Positions 44,116 to 56,689 are shown, counted from the first letter of the stretch. The stretch is DNA of 64,000 bases from Dugong dugon (GCA_030035585.1 CM057462.1:114695234-114759233); one strand, 5' to 3'. Numbers and translations: made by a program. The notes: generated by a model from the sequence alone, not told the origin.

Positions 44116-46322
44116 GGAAACAAGGCCAAGATGGTGGAATAGTCAGATGCTTCGTGTTGTCCCTCTTACAACAAAGACCTGAAAGAACAAGTGAATCAGA
44201 TATATATGACACTCTGCAAACACTAATCATCAAAGACAAAGCTGAAGAATCAGACTCAGTGACAGGTGGACGGAGTGACCATTCAAAAACAGCAGAAATG
44301 TGGAATTATGGTCCAAGGGATCGCTGGCATCCTGCTAGCTGAATCTGCACAGTGCACACAGGTTGAGGCAAACAGCAACATCTCAAGCTGACACCCACCC
44401 CATCTGTGCAGCCAAGCCTCAGGGTATTTGCACACACCTCCAGAACCAAACAGGAGCAATACCAGACCTGCGGAAGTTGAGTGCAATATACCAACTCCCT
44501 TATCCTCCATCCTCCTCCCCGCTCCAACACCAGTCCCATGGCATTCAACACCACCATGCCCCTTAAACCAGAAATGCACGGCAGGGTCCGGAGGCACCCA
44601 GTCCTTCACCCAGCCACTGGCGTAGGGTGTCCACAGGCTTGCAGCGTGCTTCATCACCACAATCACCCACCCCACTGCCTTTTGTGGGCCGACCTAATAA
44701 GACACACCCTCATTAGGACAAAACAGGCAGGGCATCCACCTGAAGCCCATTTTCACCTGTAGCAGCCAAGAGGGAGCTGCAGATTTGTGATATTCAACAC
44801 AACCCTGCCCCCTAAGAAGGGGCCTCACCCACTCACACCGGGGGCCTGAGGGCCAGAGGTACCACCCATTCCATCCAGCTGCCCAAGTCAGAGGCCTGAG
44901 AATTAATGGTAGCTTCTGACCCCCCAGCCAAGGGCATGGGGCACCCAAAGATCGACTGCACTAACCCCCACTACTGGAACTAATAGAAGATTTCAACAAA
45001 GTATCAGGAATACAAGATTAACATGCAAACATCAGTTGGATTCATCTACACCAACAAAGGGAAGTTCTAAAAGGAAATCATCAAATCAATACCATTTACT
45101 ATAGCCCCCAAGAAGATAAAATACTTAGGAATAAATCTAACCAGAGGCGTAAAAGACCTATACAATGAAAACTACAAGACACTACTGCAAGAAACCAAAA
45201 GAGACCTGCATAAGTGGAAAAATATACCTTGCTCACGGATAGGAAGACTTAACATTGTGAAAACGTCAATTCTACCCAAAGTAATCTACAGATACAATGC
45301 AATCCCGATCTAAATTCCACCCGCACTCTTTGATGAGATGGAGAAGCAAAAATCATTAACTTATATGGAAAGGGAAGAGACCTTGGATAAGTAAAGCATT
45401 ACTCAAGAAGAAGAACAAAGTGGGAGGTCTCATACTACCTGATTTTAGAACCTATTATACTGTCATGGTAATAAAAACAGCCTGGTACTGGTACAACAAC
45501 AGACACATAGACCAATGGAACAGAATTGAGAACTCAGACGTAAATCCACCCATCTATGAGCAGTTGATGTTTGACAAAGGGCCAAAGTCTGTCAAGTGAG
45601 GAAAAGACAGTCTCTTTAACAAATGGTGCTGGCATAACTTAACATCCATCTGTAAAAAATGAAACAAAATCCATACTTCATACCATGCAGAAAAACTAAC
45701 TCAAAATGTATCAAAGACCTAAATATAAAATCAAAAACGATAAAGATCATGGAAGAAAAAATAGGGACAACGCTAGGGGCCCTAATAGATGGCATAAATA
45801 GCATACAAACCATAAGTAACAATGCACAAACACCAGAAGAGAAACTAGATAACTGGGAGCTCCTAAAAATTAAACACTTATGCTCATCAAGCGACTTCAC
45901 CTAAAGAGTAAAAACGAAACCTACAGACTGAGAAAAAAATTTTGGTTATGACATATCTGACAATGGTCTAATCTCTAAAATCTACAACATACTTCAATAC
46001 CTCAACAACAAAAAGATAAATAATCCAATTTAAAAATGAGTGAAAGATATGAAAAAACACTTCACCAAAGAAGACATTCAGGCAGCCAACAGACATGTGA
46101 GGAAATAGGATCATTAGCCATTAGAGAAATGCAAATCAAAACTACAATGAGATACCATCTCACCCCAACAATATTGGCACTAGTCCAAAAAAAAAAGAAA
46201 AAAAGACAAATGTTGGAGAGGTTGCAGGGAGATTGGAACTTTTGTGCACTGCTGGTGGGAATGTAAAATGGTATAACCACTATGGAAAATGATTTGTTGC
46301 TTCCTTAAAAAGCTAGAAATGG

Positions 46323-46880
46323 TGTCGTAGAGTAAACATCCCTACTCTGATTAGTGCAAAATTGAGCAATTTATTGAAAGAAAAGAGACAGCTTGAGCTG
46401 GGACTAAACCTAACTCCGTGTGGTGGAATCCAGAAATTCAAAATGGCAACTCAGCAGTGACCTTTTATAGGAGAACAATGAATATGAAACACGTTACTTG
46501 ATTGGTGTTTTCAAAATTAGATCTTTGAAAGATTACTTGATTGGTAATCATAGTTTTAGATCATCAAAAGGCATTACTTGATTGGTAACAGATCCTTTTA
46601 AGGCAGGGCTTCCTGTGCCCACTTCTGTAATGCGATTGGCTTAAAAGGATATATGTCTCTTTCTTAGATTCGTTACAGTGCAGCAATTACACAGACATGT
46701 GACAGGGAAGGGTCGCAGTGTAGTTATGTAATCATTACTGGACATTCCTCTCTTAGAAACAGTAAGGAAGATGGCTTCCTCCAGGGCTAAAACAGAACCG
46801 CAAACAGGGAATCGCACCCAATCTTGAAATCAGCCCTTTCAGATATCAGGTACCTCAAATTTTTCTTTAATTCCCTTACA
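46323..46880 (-). mobile_element. Solo LTR of a gammaretrovirus-like endogenous retrovirus
   Basis: A 558-bp minus-strand LTR, TG...CA, lying within L1 ORF2. The L1 text before (ending 'aaagctagaaat') and after (starting 'agaaataccatatgatcc') is continuous, and the flanks ATGG and GTAG fit a decayed 4-bp duplication of ATAG. In LTR orientation it has four CCAAT boxes, a TATA box 'cctataaaagg' (46461-46471) and a polyadenylation signal AATAAA (46370-46375) close to the end. No viral genes are present; recombination between two LTRs would have removed them. Confidence 0.85.
46494..46586 (-). promoter_or_regulatory. Three repeated CCAAT motifs in the LTR U3
   Basis: The identical 13-mer 'ttacttgattggt' (plus strand; ACCAATCAAGTAA on the LTR strand) occurs at 46494-46506, 46533-46545 and 46574-46586. 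Spacing is 39 and 41 bp, and the units lie upstream of the LTR TATA box. A fourth CCAAT is at 46635-46639. This is a classic layout of retroviral enhancer/promoter repeats. Confidence 0.85.
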
Positions 46881-47771
46881 GTAGAAATACCATATGATCC
46901 AGCAATCCCACTCCTAGGAACATACATTGAGAAATACAAGCCGTCGCAGGAATAGACATATGCACCTCCATGTTCATTGCAGCACTATTCACAACAGCAA
47001 AAAGATGGGAACAACCTAAGTGCCCATCAGCAGATGAATGGATAACAAATACACTCAATGTATACACACAATGGAATACTAGCCAACAATAAAGAACAAT
47101 GATGAATCTGCAAAACATCTCACAACATTGATGAATCAGGAGGGTATTATGCTGATTATGCTGAGTGAAATCAGTCAGTCAGAAAAGGACAAGTATTGTA
47201 TGAAACCACTATTATAAGAACTCAAGAAAAGGTTTACATACAGACAAAAAATTCTTTGATGTTTACAAGGGTTAGAGGGGATGGGAAATCACTAACTAGA
47301 TAGTAGACAAGTGTCAGCTTTGCTGAAGGGAAAGAGAATACACACTAAAGGAAATCAGCACAACTGGACCAAAGCAAAAGCATAGAAGTCTCCTAGACAC
47401 ATCCATATCTCGGGGGACATCTAGGTCAATTGGCATAACATAGTTCATGAAGAAAATGTTCTACATGCCACTGTGGTGAGTAGCATCTAGGGTCTTAAAA
47501 CCTTGCAAGGGGCCATCTAAGATACATCTATTTGTCACATTCTGTTAAGAGCAAAGGAGAATGAAGAAAACAAAAGACACAAGGAAAATATTAGCCCAAA
47601 GGACTAAAGGACCACATGAACCAGAGACTCCACCAGCCCAAGACCAGGAGAACTAGACAATGCCCGGCTACCACCACCTACTGCTCTGACATGGATCACA
47701 ACAGAGTTCTGGACAGAATGTGAGAAAAATGTAGAACAGAATTCAAATTCAAGAAAAAAGACAGACTTACT

Positions 47772-47922
47772 GGCCCTGGTGGCACAGTAGTTAAGAGCTC
47801 TACTGCTAACCAACAGGTTGGCAGTTAGAATACACTAGCCACTCCTTGGAAACTCTATGGGGCAGTTCTACTCTGTCCTATAGGGTCACTATGAGTTGGA
47901 ATCAACTGGACAGCAACTGGTT
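47772..47922 (+). mobile_element. AfroSINE, short subfamily, abutting the L1
   Basis: 'ccctggtggcacagtagtta', degenerate box B 'ggcagttagaatacac', 'gggcagttctactctgtcct' and tail 'aatcaactggacagcaactg'. The first few bases merge with L1 'cttactgg'. No duplication found. Confidence 0.93.
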
Positions 47923-50900
47923 AAAAATTAATTTAAATAGATGTGTCCCCCTTACTACAAAGTTATCCATGTGTAATGTATGGAATCATCAGTAAATTCC
48001 ATGGCCTGGTCTTCATGTCTTAAAATATTTAGGTTAAAAGGAACCTCAAGAGTAAATTAGAAGAGTGAAAACTTCTATAAAAGGCAACATGCGGATGAAA
48101 GGTTGTATATATGGAAACAAGAAGAGTAAATCCTTTTTCTTTGATCTTAGTGATAAAGTAGAAGGAATTCTGGACATGAAGGAAGCTATCTGGGTTCCGG
48201 AGAGAAGATACGCCTCGGGTTTCTTTTAATACCATTGGACAGAGTCATTCTTTTCTTGCATCTGTTGCCTTTTTGCTTCAGAACTAGTCTTTTAAACCTC
48301 AATGCCAAATAAATGTTTAGTAAATTAATAAATAAACAAGAAAAATCTTGAAATTTAAAGGTTTATATTTTTATTCTGAGTTGTACATTTCTAATAATTT
48401 ATATTTAATGATTTTGCTAAAATTATTAGATTTTAGTTGCCCTCCTCAAGGATCTGATACTTATAAGGAAAATCAGACTCATCTTACTGCAAAAAGTAAC
48501 TAAGCGTTGAGTTTGCATTATACATCCCCTTTCTCCGCTCTCTTGAGCTCTTCCACAGCCTCCACAGACTGACTGAAACATTTATGTTGAAAGGCGGTAT
48601 TTTGTAAGAAGAAAATGTCTTCCCCCCCTTTTTTTTGAAAGTGTTTTGCCATTTAAGATTCGAATGCCCTTCTTTGTCTTCTTGTCCAGAAAGCCATAAA
48701 AAGGAGGTAGTGCTAACAGCTATTGCAATTACCTATTGCAGTTCAGGCAGTATAAGCAGTCAGATTTATTTGAAGATGACTACGTTTAACAAACCACCCA
48801 AATATAAATGATCTATGGACAAAAATTGTAAAATAGTCTAATAAATTGCAGGCGCTGAGAAATATATTGTTAACTGATAAGAAGAATCCTATCACACTCA
48901 ACAAAATGATGAGGAGGTTGCTGTTATATTTGTAGAGATCCAGCCATCAGATACAGAAATACTAACCTTCAGGTACACTCCTGATCTTAGACGTGTTGAT
49001 TTTAAATTTCATGTGTGTGTGTTTTAAATTGCTAGTTGATTTATTACATCTTCCATCACCTGGACCAAAGTTTCCCTTTATTTCTAAAAGATATCTGTAA
49101 CGATTCAGTTAAGTCAACACGTGTTCCCAGAATTTTCCCCCAGCACATGGCTATGGCACCAACAACTTTGCTTTGTTCCTTTCTTTCTCTCTCTACCATT
49201 CTAATTAACTGAGTATGGTATCTTCTTTGGGAAAGAAAATAAGATTTCAACTCAATTTTGGTTTAACTTAGCTATGGATTGTCTGGTGAGAAAGCAATAC
49301 GAAATTGTAAACTCGTTGTCATTTGTTGGTATCATTTGTTCAATATTTTTGATATTTTTGATAGACAGATAATACTATTGGAAACAATGAAGGACCATGC
49401 ATATTAAAAATAAGCCTAAATTTCAAATAATATCTTTCTCTTCTAAACATGCTTAGTTTTCAGGTCTTCAGAAGCTCCTTCAAACAATGAGATTTCAGGG
49501 ATAACTGAATATCTCAAATTCAAAATGTGCTTGAATAATAAATGGTGTGGAATGATTTTTGAGGCACAAAAAATTTGGGGTTTGAGAGTCCCGGGTTGGA
49601 GCCTCAGGCTTTTGCCAGTGGACGGTCTCTCTGGGTGAGTCACTTAACTGATTCTTTTGTTGTCCGTCTGTCACAGGGTAAATGACCTGCTTTTTTCCTT
49701 GGCAAAAGCACTAAATAAACATTTCCTAGATTTTTCAAAGGCTAATTTGACCCAAATGTTGAATGCCACTGAAAACAAATATAATAAGACAAAAGAGAAA
49801 GTCTTTGTCACGTGACAGCTGGTAAAAACAAAACACTGAAATACTGTTTGTCCCACATGCAATGTTAAATATTGTAACAGATTTTCCTTCCTTGAATAGA
49901 TGCTTTTACTGGCATTGTATAGACAAAACCAGTAAAATTGCTAACAGATTACCAGTAGGCTTTTGAGCTCTTTTACGTGTAGTGGTGATATGATTGCACT
50001 GAACCAACGAGCTATCTACACAGTCTCAACTGATTCCCATTGTCATTGAAATGTTTCTGAGACAGCTAACAAGGATTATTGGAGGTATAATATGTGACTG
50101 AAGAACAGATGGACAGATGTCTTCTTCATTTGAAGTTAACTGGTCTGCATAGGACTCAATCTTTGACCTTATCCTTATGAGTACTCAGAACTAGTCAAGT
50201 TAACTGGCCCCATTTTCCTCCTCTCTTAGCCACTAGAGAATATTTTTAGAGAAAAAAATGGGATGAAACAGGTGTTAGGATCTCTTCTTAGGGGCCGTTG
50301 ATTGTCTTAAGTCCACTTTTCCTAAATTGTAAAACATAAAATGTAGTGAAATGTTTTAGTACTGAGACATTAGTTTTCTTACATGATAGTCTGGCTAGAT
50401 AGGTTTATTGTCTCTCAAACTTGCTTTAACTGGATGATAAATCACTGTAATTTGATTTTTCTCCCGTAGTTTTGGAAAGTGTTCTGTTAGACAGCTAAAA
50501 TTAAATGACAAAAACCCTTAATATACCTATGGGATATTAAGGTGCTTTATTTATGGGGAAATAATATTCCTCCCCACCCCGACCCCGAAGCAACACTGAA
50601 AGCAGATGGAGACAAGAGGCCTTTTTCCTAATTCTGAGCTAAAGTAAGCAGTGATAAGGAAACTTCCTCAAGAAAGCTTATATAGATCTAACTACTTAAG
50701 TATTATTTTTAATTTTAGATTTCTGATTAAAGTATACCCTCTATAGAGTGAGACTGTGAGAGGAATAATTAGGTACCATATTATATATTTCTGGTTCCTA
50801 AAGCGGTTTAAATTTGTTCATACCTCTAACCTAATACAGTCATCCAGGCACCTAAAGTGGTTCAAGGTTGTCCATGTCTCTATCCTTAATACTGTCATCC

Positions 50901-51765
50901 AGTATTCCTGCCTGATATATTGTTTGGTTTATAAAGATCAGGTTGACAAAGAGATATTTAAGACAGAAAGTACTTTGGGGAAAAAAAAGTGTCTTCACGT
51001 AATAGCCCTTCACAAGTATAATCAGTTCAGGTCAGATGAAGATAAAAGACTAGAAGTTTTGACAGTGTTGGCATCTTTCACATGAGAATCTCCTGCTTTG
51101 ATCTACAACAAGAGGAAGCCATAGTTCATCTACTGTGTGACGTACTCTGTAAATGCCCTTAAAATGTATTCTATGATGGAGTCACCTGCTGTATTTCTTA
51201 ATATACTTGATAAAAAGTGTACACTGTTACTTGTAGAATCTATTCAACTTTAATGGGAAAGTAATTGTGATACATATTGGGCATCATTGCTGGTTGACAT
51301 TGACCTAAACTGCATGTGGCATTTTGCTTAAAGGCTATTAGTATAGTATGAAAGCCATTGTATGCTTTTCTATTTACATGTGAATATAAATAAATGCATT
51401 TCTTTTTGAATATGTGTATTATCTAGGCTGTCAGTGCATTTGACTTCTGATGATTTTATGTTCTACTTCAAGGTAATATTCATTCCCAGTCATTTCCATT
51501 CACCTGAACCTAAATATGGAGGTTTATGGTTGTTGATGTCTTTGTTCCACTCCTTAGTAAGACTTGCTTAAATTCTAATTAATTGTTATGGTGGTCTCAG
51601 ATTCAAATTTTGAATGAATAATCTATATACTTTATATACATGAAAAACTGTACAGTATTCAGTAAAAAGGTAAATAAAGAATTTAATATGTAACTATTGC
51701 TAAAGAGATCATTCTTCATTTAACTGGTATTAATCACAAGAGTTTATAAATTTGAAAGCTTATCT
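47923..51765. other. Unassigned 3.8 kb sequence
   Basis: Largest tract without a classified element. A possible L2 end ('ccaaataaatgtttagtaaa') lies near 48305. It has no exon-like structure. An open frame of 109 codons (50756-51085) overlaps a local tandem duplication and shows no domain. Confidence 0.45.
50797..50902. repeat. Diverged 51/52-bp tandem duplication
   Basis: Two units (50797-50847 and 50851-50902) share 'cctaaag.ggtt.aa', 'gtt.at.cctct' and 'catccag' landmarks in the same order. Confidence 0.85.
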
Positions 51766-51770
51766 TTCAA

Positions 51771-52338
51771 ATGGAAGCAGCAGTCAAGAAATCAAATGAC
51801 ATATTGCAATGGGCAAATCTGCTGCAAAAGACGTCTTTAATGCAAATATATCACTCTGAAGACTAAGATGTACCTGACCCAAGCTGTGGTCTTTTCAATT
51901 GCCTCATATGCATGTGAAAGCAGGAAAAAAAAGAAAGGAAGGAAGACCAAAGAAGAATTGGCATGTTTGAATAATGGTGTTGGTAAAGAATATTGAATCT
52001 ACCATGGATGGCCAGAAGAATGAACAAATTTCTCTTGGAAAAAGTACAGCCAGAAGGCGCTTTAGAAGTGAAGATGGTGAGATTGTGTCTCACTTACTTT
52101 GGACAAGTTATCAGGAGGGACCAATCCCTGGAAAAGGAAATTCTTGGTAAAGTAGTAGGTCAGGGAAAAAGAGGAAGACCCTCAATGAGATGGACTGACA
52201 CAGTGGCTACAACAATGGGCTTAAAACACATCTTCTATTTTGAGGATGGCACAGGACCCAGCAACACTTTGTTCTGTTACACATAGGGTTGCCGTGAGCC
52301 AGAAGTGACTCAATGGCACCTAACAACAACAACAACAA
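51771..52338 (+). mobile_element. RTE LINE 3' end
   Basis: Plus-strand RTE from 'gcagcagtcaagaaatcaaa' to the terminus 'caatggcacctaacaacaac'. The C-terminal coding block is degenerate; the frame 51993-52286 still reads RRDQSLEKEILGKVVGQGKR and GRPSMRWTDTVAT. 5'-truncated. No duplication identified. Confidence 0.93.
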
Positions 52339-52459
52339 TTCTTTCATTATTTTGAATGAAGATTCTGAAGAACTTTGAAAATAAGAAAAATAAAGAGGTC
52401 AGGGTAATTGAGTTTAGCACTTATATGAGTCATTGAGGGTAAGCAGTGACCAAAAATTA

Positions 52460-52620
52460 GGGAAAAAAGAATTTTAGTTCTGGTTTTGCTACTTCTAGAC
52501 TTATCACCTTGAGTGAGTTACTTAAATTCTGTGAATTGGGGATAATATTATCTCTGCAATAAGATTGTGTAAGGATTAAATAAAATCATACATATATAAA
52601 GTGCTTAATGGAATCTCTAT
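52460..52620 (+). repeat. MIR
   Basis: 'ttatcaccttgagtgagtta', 'cttaaattctgtgaattggg' and 'aaggattaaataaaatcata' are MIR landmarks in order. Confidence 0.8.
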
Positions 52621-54683
52621 CACCACTACCATTACCATCATAACTCTCATCAATTTTCATTTAAGTGTTCTTCCCATTCAAGTGTATTCTCAAGACAAGT
52701 GACCTATCCCTTCATATATGGTTGATTTTGGAAACTCTGATTAGATTTCTGAAAGCACACAGTTTGAATATATGAATGGTTTCCATGGAACACTCTCACA
52801 AGAATAGAAAATGCCAAAAACTTGGAAACCGTTTCTAATAATGTGGTCCCATTCAAATATTTTCAGTAATACTCTGTTAAGCATTGTAACCTAGGCAGTG
52901 CTACAAATGTGTACGTGTGTGTGCTTATTTTTGGAAGTGGCAGGGGGAGAAAGGAGACTGGGGAATAGGGAATGCTCCTTCTAACCCTATCTATCTCGCC
53001 TTTTTCTCCAATGGGAAAATTGGGTCAAATAGAGAAAAACAAGCTTAGAAAAAGCCAAAAGGCCAGTTGTATTACTAATTGGGTAGATAAACAGTGTGTT
53101 GTAAAACCTTGTTAACTTGATATCAGGATCATTCAAAATAGCATCAAATTTGAAGTAACTGCTGTTCTCCAGCCTATTAGATAAAATTTGCCCATTAAAA
53201 TCAGTCATTTAATCCAAAGTACAAAACTATATATAATTTGAGGTAGAAATTGGGTCTCAGGGGTACCTTGGGTTACTAAATTGGTCAGATAACTTAAAGT
53301 GAATGTCACTAAATATCCACAAATTAGCCATAAGTGAAAAAATGATCTGTGAACCACTCTGATTACTTGACAACAGCAGAAGAGGGAGCAGCTTAGACTA
53401 TCAAGGCAGTAACCTTTGCAGATGACTTCCTTATATTGACAAGTAATCTGGAAAATTTACTGTTTTTCTTTGAAGGTTCCTATGTGCTTAGCTCTCCTAG
53501 AGGTTTAATGAGATACAAGCATCTGATACTCAAACCCCTTTGCCTCAGAATTGCCCTTCTAGTCTAATTAACTAGGTTTTATGGTATTTTTATTTGTTTT
53601 CTAGTCTTCTTTTTGGCCTTAATTAAAGGAGACAGTATGATAAAATGGCTATTTCCTTTGTGCACACATGTTCACTGATGTTTGCAAGTTTAACTTGAGC
53701 TTCTGGATATGAGCATGGCACATTGGGTTGAAACATACATTAGGTTCCAGATATCAAAGTTGGCTTTAGTTTGACTTTGTGAAATTCTAAAAGCAACTGT
53801 GCTTTTTTGCGCTTGCTTAGATCCCAACAGTGATTTAGTTCTGAGGATTATATATTTGTCTCTTATGTGTCAAAAGTCCTATCCCTTGTGACTTTACAAC
53901 TCTGTTTTTGTATTTAATGTAAAAGCATGATAGCTTCACATTGATGACTGTCAGAAGACGTTATTTATCATCTGTCAAAAGTTTTTCTCATGGGAAGGTA
54001 GAAAATCAAATGGATTATGACTGTTTTTTTAGTTGTTTCAAAGAATGTTACATGACACAAGGCAATAAAAAAAAAAAAAAAGAATGGTAAAATGACTCCT
54101 GGACAAGCAACTTAGCATTCAGATAAATCTGTGATTTTATGCACATAACAGAACTGTTATTCACTCTGACAAAATAGCATATTTTAAAGTGTTATGTCAA
54201 TTCACTTGTTTGACCCCTAAGTTGCTTTACCACCTGGCCTGAAAGTTACATAGTTTTGCAGTTGCTTAGTTGTTACTGGAGAAACAAAAAACCCAACTGG
54301 GTTGATGACACCTGTGAAGAGTGTGAAAGGAATATAGTTATTAGGTTTTAATCCTTTCAGATTTTCCATCAGGTGGTTGATATTATCATCAAATTCTGGT
54401 GGCCTGTCAAATTTGGGGAAGCTAATCTTATTGAAAATAAGTCAGTAGAATTTTAGTAATTAACTTCAGTTACCTAATATGCGGATATATATATTAGGCT
54501 ACATTTACATACAGAAATAATGATAATGTTGGAGGTAAATGGAATCAACCACATAGAACGTTTGGAATATGAAACATGCAACACTTATAGAACCATACAA
54601 AAAATGTGAATTGGGTTTTAGGAGTAATTATCCTTACTAATATATGTGGAATTTCTAGGACTATAGGTTACCAACCCCAAAGT
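52621..54683. other. Unassigned 2.1 kb sequence
   Basis: No gene or known repeat identified. It contains an A15 run near 54067-54081. Confidence 0.45.
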
Positions 54684-56110
54684 GTCTGTTGGTTTGTCAT
54701 ACTGTGGGGACTTGTATGTTATAGTGATGCTGGAAGCTATGCCACCAGTACTCAGAAACCAGCAGGGTCACCCATGATGGACACGTTTCAGCTGATCTTC
54801 CAGACTGTCTACTTCCAAAAAAATTAGTCGGTGAAAACCTTATGAATAGCAGCAGAACATGTCTGATAGTGCTGGAAGATGAGCCCTCAGGTTGGAAGTC
54901 ACTCAAAATATGACTGGGGAAGAGCTACCTCCTCAAAGTAGGATCAACCTTAACGATTTGTATGGAGTCAAGCTTTCAGTATCTTCATTTGCTGATGAGA
55001 AGAAAAATGAGAAGAAATAGCTGCAAACATCCATTAATAATCGGAATGTGGAAAGTATGAAGTATGAATCTAGGAAAATTGGAAATTGTTAAAAATGAAA
55101 TGGAACACATAAACATCAATATCCTAGGTATTAGTGACCTAAAATAGAATGGTACTGGCCATTTTGAATCAGAAAATTATGTGGTCTACTATGATGGGAA
55201 GGAAAAATTGAAGAGGAATGGCATTGCATTCATGATCAGAAAGAACCTTTTAAGATCTATCCAGAAGTACAACACTGTCAGTGACAGGGTAATATCCATA
55301 CACCTACAAGAAAGCCCAGTTAATCCGACTGTTATTCAAATTTATGCACCAACCACTAAGGCCAAAGATGAAGAAATTGAAGATTTTTACCAGCTTCTGC
55401 AGTCTGAAATTGATCGAACATGCAATCAAGATGCATTGATAATTACTGCCAATTGGAATGTGAAAGCTGGAAACAAAGAAGAAGGATTGGTAGTTGGAAA
55501 CATGGCATTGGTGACAGAAACAAAGCCAGAGATCGCATGACAGAATTTTGCAAGACCAACGACTTCTTCATTGCAAATACCTTTTAATAACAACATAAAT
55601 AGTGCCTATACATGTGGACCTCGCCAGATGGAACATACAAGAATTGAATTGACTACATCTGTGGGAGGAGATGATGGAAAAGCTCAATGTCATCAGTCAG
55701 AACAAGACCAGGGACCGACAGCAGAACATACTATCAATTACTCATATGCAAGTTCAAGTTGAAGCTGAAGAAAATTAGAACAAGTTTACAAGAGCCAAAG
55801 TACCAACTTGAGTATATCCTGTCTGAATTTAGAGACTGTCTCAAGGACAGATTTGATGCACTGAACACTACTGAATGAAGACCAGACGAGTTGTGGAATG
55901 ACATCAAGGACATCAAACATTAAGAAAGCAAAAAGTCATTAAAAAGACAGGAAAGAAAGAAAAGAGCAAATGGATGTCAGAAGAGACTCTGAAACTTGCT
56001 CTTGATGGTCAAATAGCTAAAGTGAAGAAATGATCAAGTAAAAGAGCTGAACAGAAGATTTCAAAGGGCAGCTACAGAAGACAAAGTAAATATTATAATG
56101 ACATATGCAA
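54684..56110 (+). mobile_element. RTE LINE, 5' half of a split copy
   Basis: The RTE 5' end ('tgtcatactgtggggacttg'), leader and endonuclease region, then the endonuclease-RT linker to 56110. There it is broken by the L1 insertion flanked by 'atgacatatgcaa' (56098-56110) and 'atgacatgtgcaa' (59421-59433). Confidence 0.9.
55181..55540 (+). pseudogene. RTE endonuclease remnant
   Basis: This open frame (119 residues) is the apurinic-endonuclease-like domain of RTE. It contains the conserved VISIHLQESPVNPTVIQIYA block (about residues 42-61), then PTTKAKDEEIEDFYQLLQ and the catalytic-loop region 'ITANWNVKAG' near residue 88. RTE and APE enzymes normally have GDWN here, and the minus-strand copy at 34.6 kb keeps it. 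Here the aspartate is replaced by asparagine and the glycine by alanine, so nicking activity is unlikely. Upstream coding (from about 55060) is in another frame with a stop. Confidence 0.88.
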
Positions 56111-56689
56111 GCTTCTTTGCCTAGGCATAGGCATAAGGGGTCCACAGACTTTGGCTTTCACCCCGGCATAGACTTGTGTGGGCCCATTTCAACAGTGTAG
56201 GCCCTCATTAGCATAGTACAACCAGGTATATACCTGAAGCCTAATTTCACTGTATCAACAATATGGTGGAGTGGCAGGTTCGTGACATTTGATACCGCTC
56301 TACTCATTAAGCAGGGTCCTCATCTACCCACATCAGGGGCCTGAGGACTCATGGCTCCACTCAAGCCATGTAGCCACCTGTGACAGGAGTCCAAGAATAA
56401 GTGGTGCCTCCTAGTCCTTACAGCCAACAGCATTGGGTGCCCATACTCTGGCTACAAAACCCACCTACCTACACACTCTAGGAAACAGGGACATGCTTTC
56501 CTCCCAGACATTCAGGGGCTGCTGTCAGTGCTTGCCTTGCTCAGCATGTGACCCCCTACTGCAGCCAGATACCTGTGCCTACTCCAATCACTCCTGCCCA
56601 TCTAGGACTATAGGTGAGAGCCTGCACCACACACTTGGTGACCAATTATCTGGACGCCTGAGCTGAATCCATACAAGAAAAGTAAATGG

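Larger units (their letters stand above)
44973..47180 (+). pseudogene. L1 ORF2 C-terminal half, broken
   Basis: Frames run from the RT thumb region (LLELIEDFNKVSGIQD type start, with frameshifts) through 45659-45904, which reads MKQNPYFIPCRKTNSKCIKD. After the LTR they continue with 'PSNPTPRNIH'-like degenerate coding. Several stops and indels are present. The RT catalytic box is absent because of the internal deletion. No function is expected. Confidence 0.8.
44116..47772 (+). mobile_element. L1 LINE with large internal deletion, split by a solo LTR
   Basis: L1 5'UTR-like, CG-poor but C-rich sequence (44116-44972, with 'aaggccaagatggtggaata' at the start) joins directly to the middle of ORF2 at about 44973. 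ORF1, the endonuclease and the first part of RT are missing. ORF2 remnants run to 46320 and resume at 46881 after the LTR. The 3'UTR-like part runs to 47772. A similar 3'UTR occurs at 56.7-57.4 kb. No A-tail or duplication is seen; the right end abuts an AfroSINE. Confidence 0.88.

Noticed and set aside
44363-44948. Overlapping proline-rich open frames at 44.3-44.9 kb as a host exon
   Set aside because: The sequence is L1 5'UTR-like, C-rich, and has a counterpart at 56.1-56.7 kb inside another L1.
50756-51085. Open frame of 109 codons as a small protein gene
   Set aside because: It overlaps a tandem duplication, has a random-looking composition with no signal or domain, and no homologue can be named.
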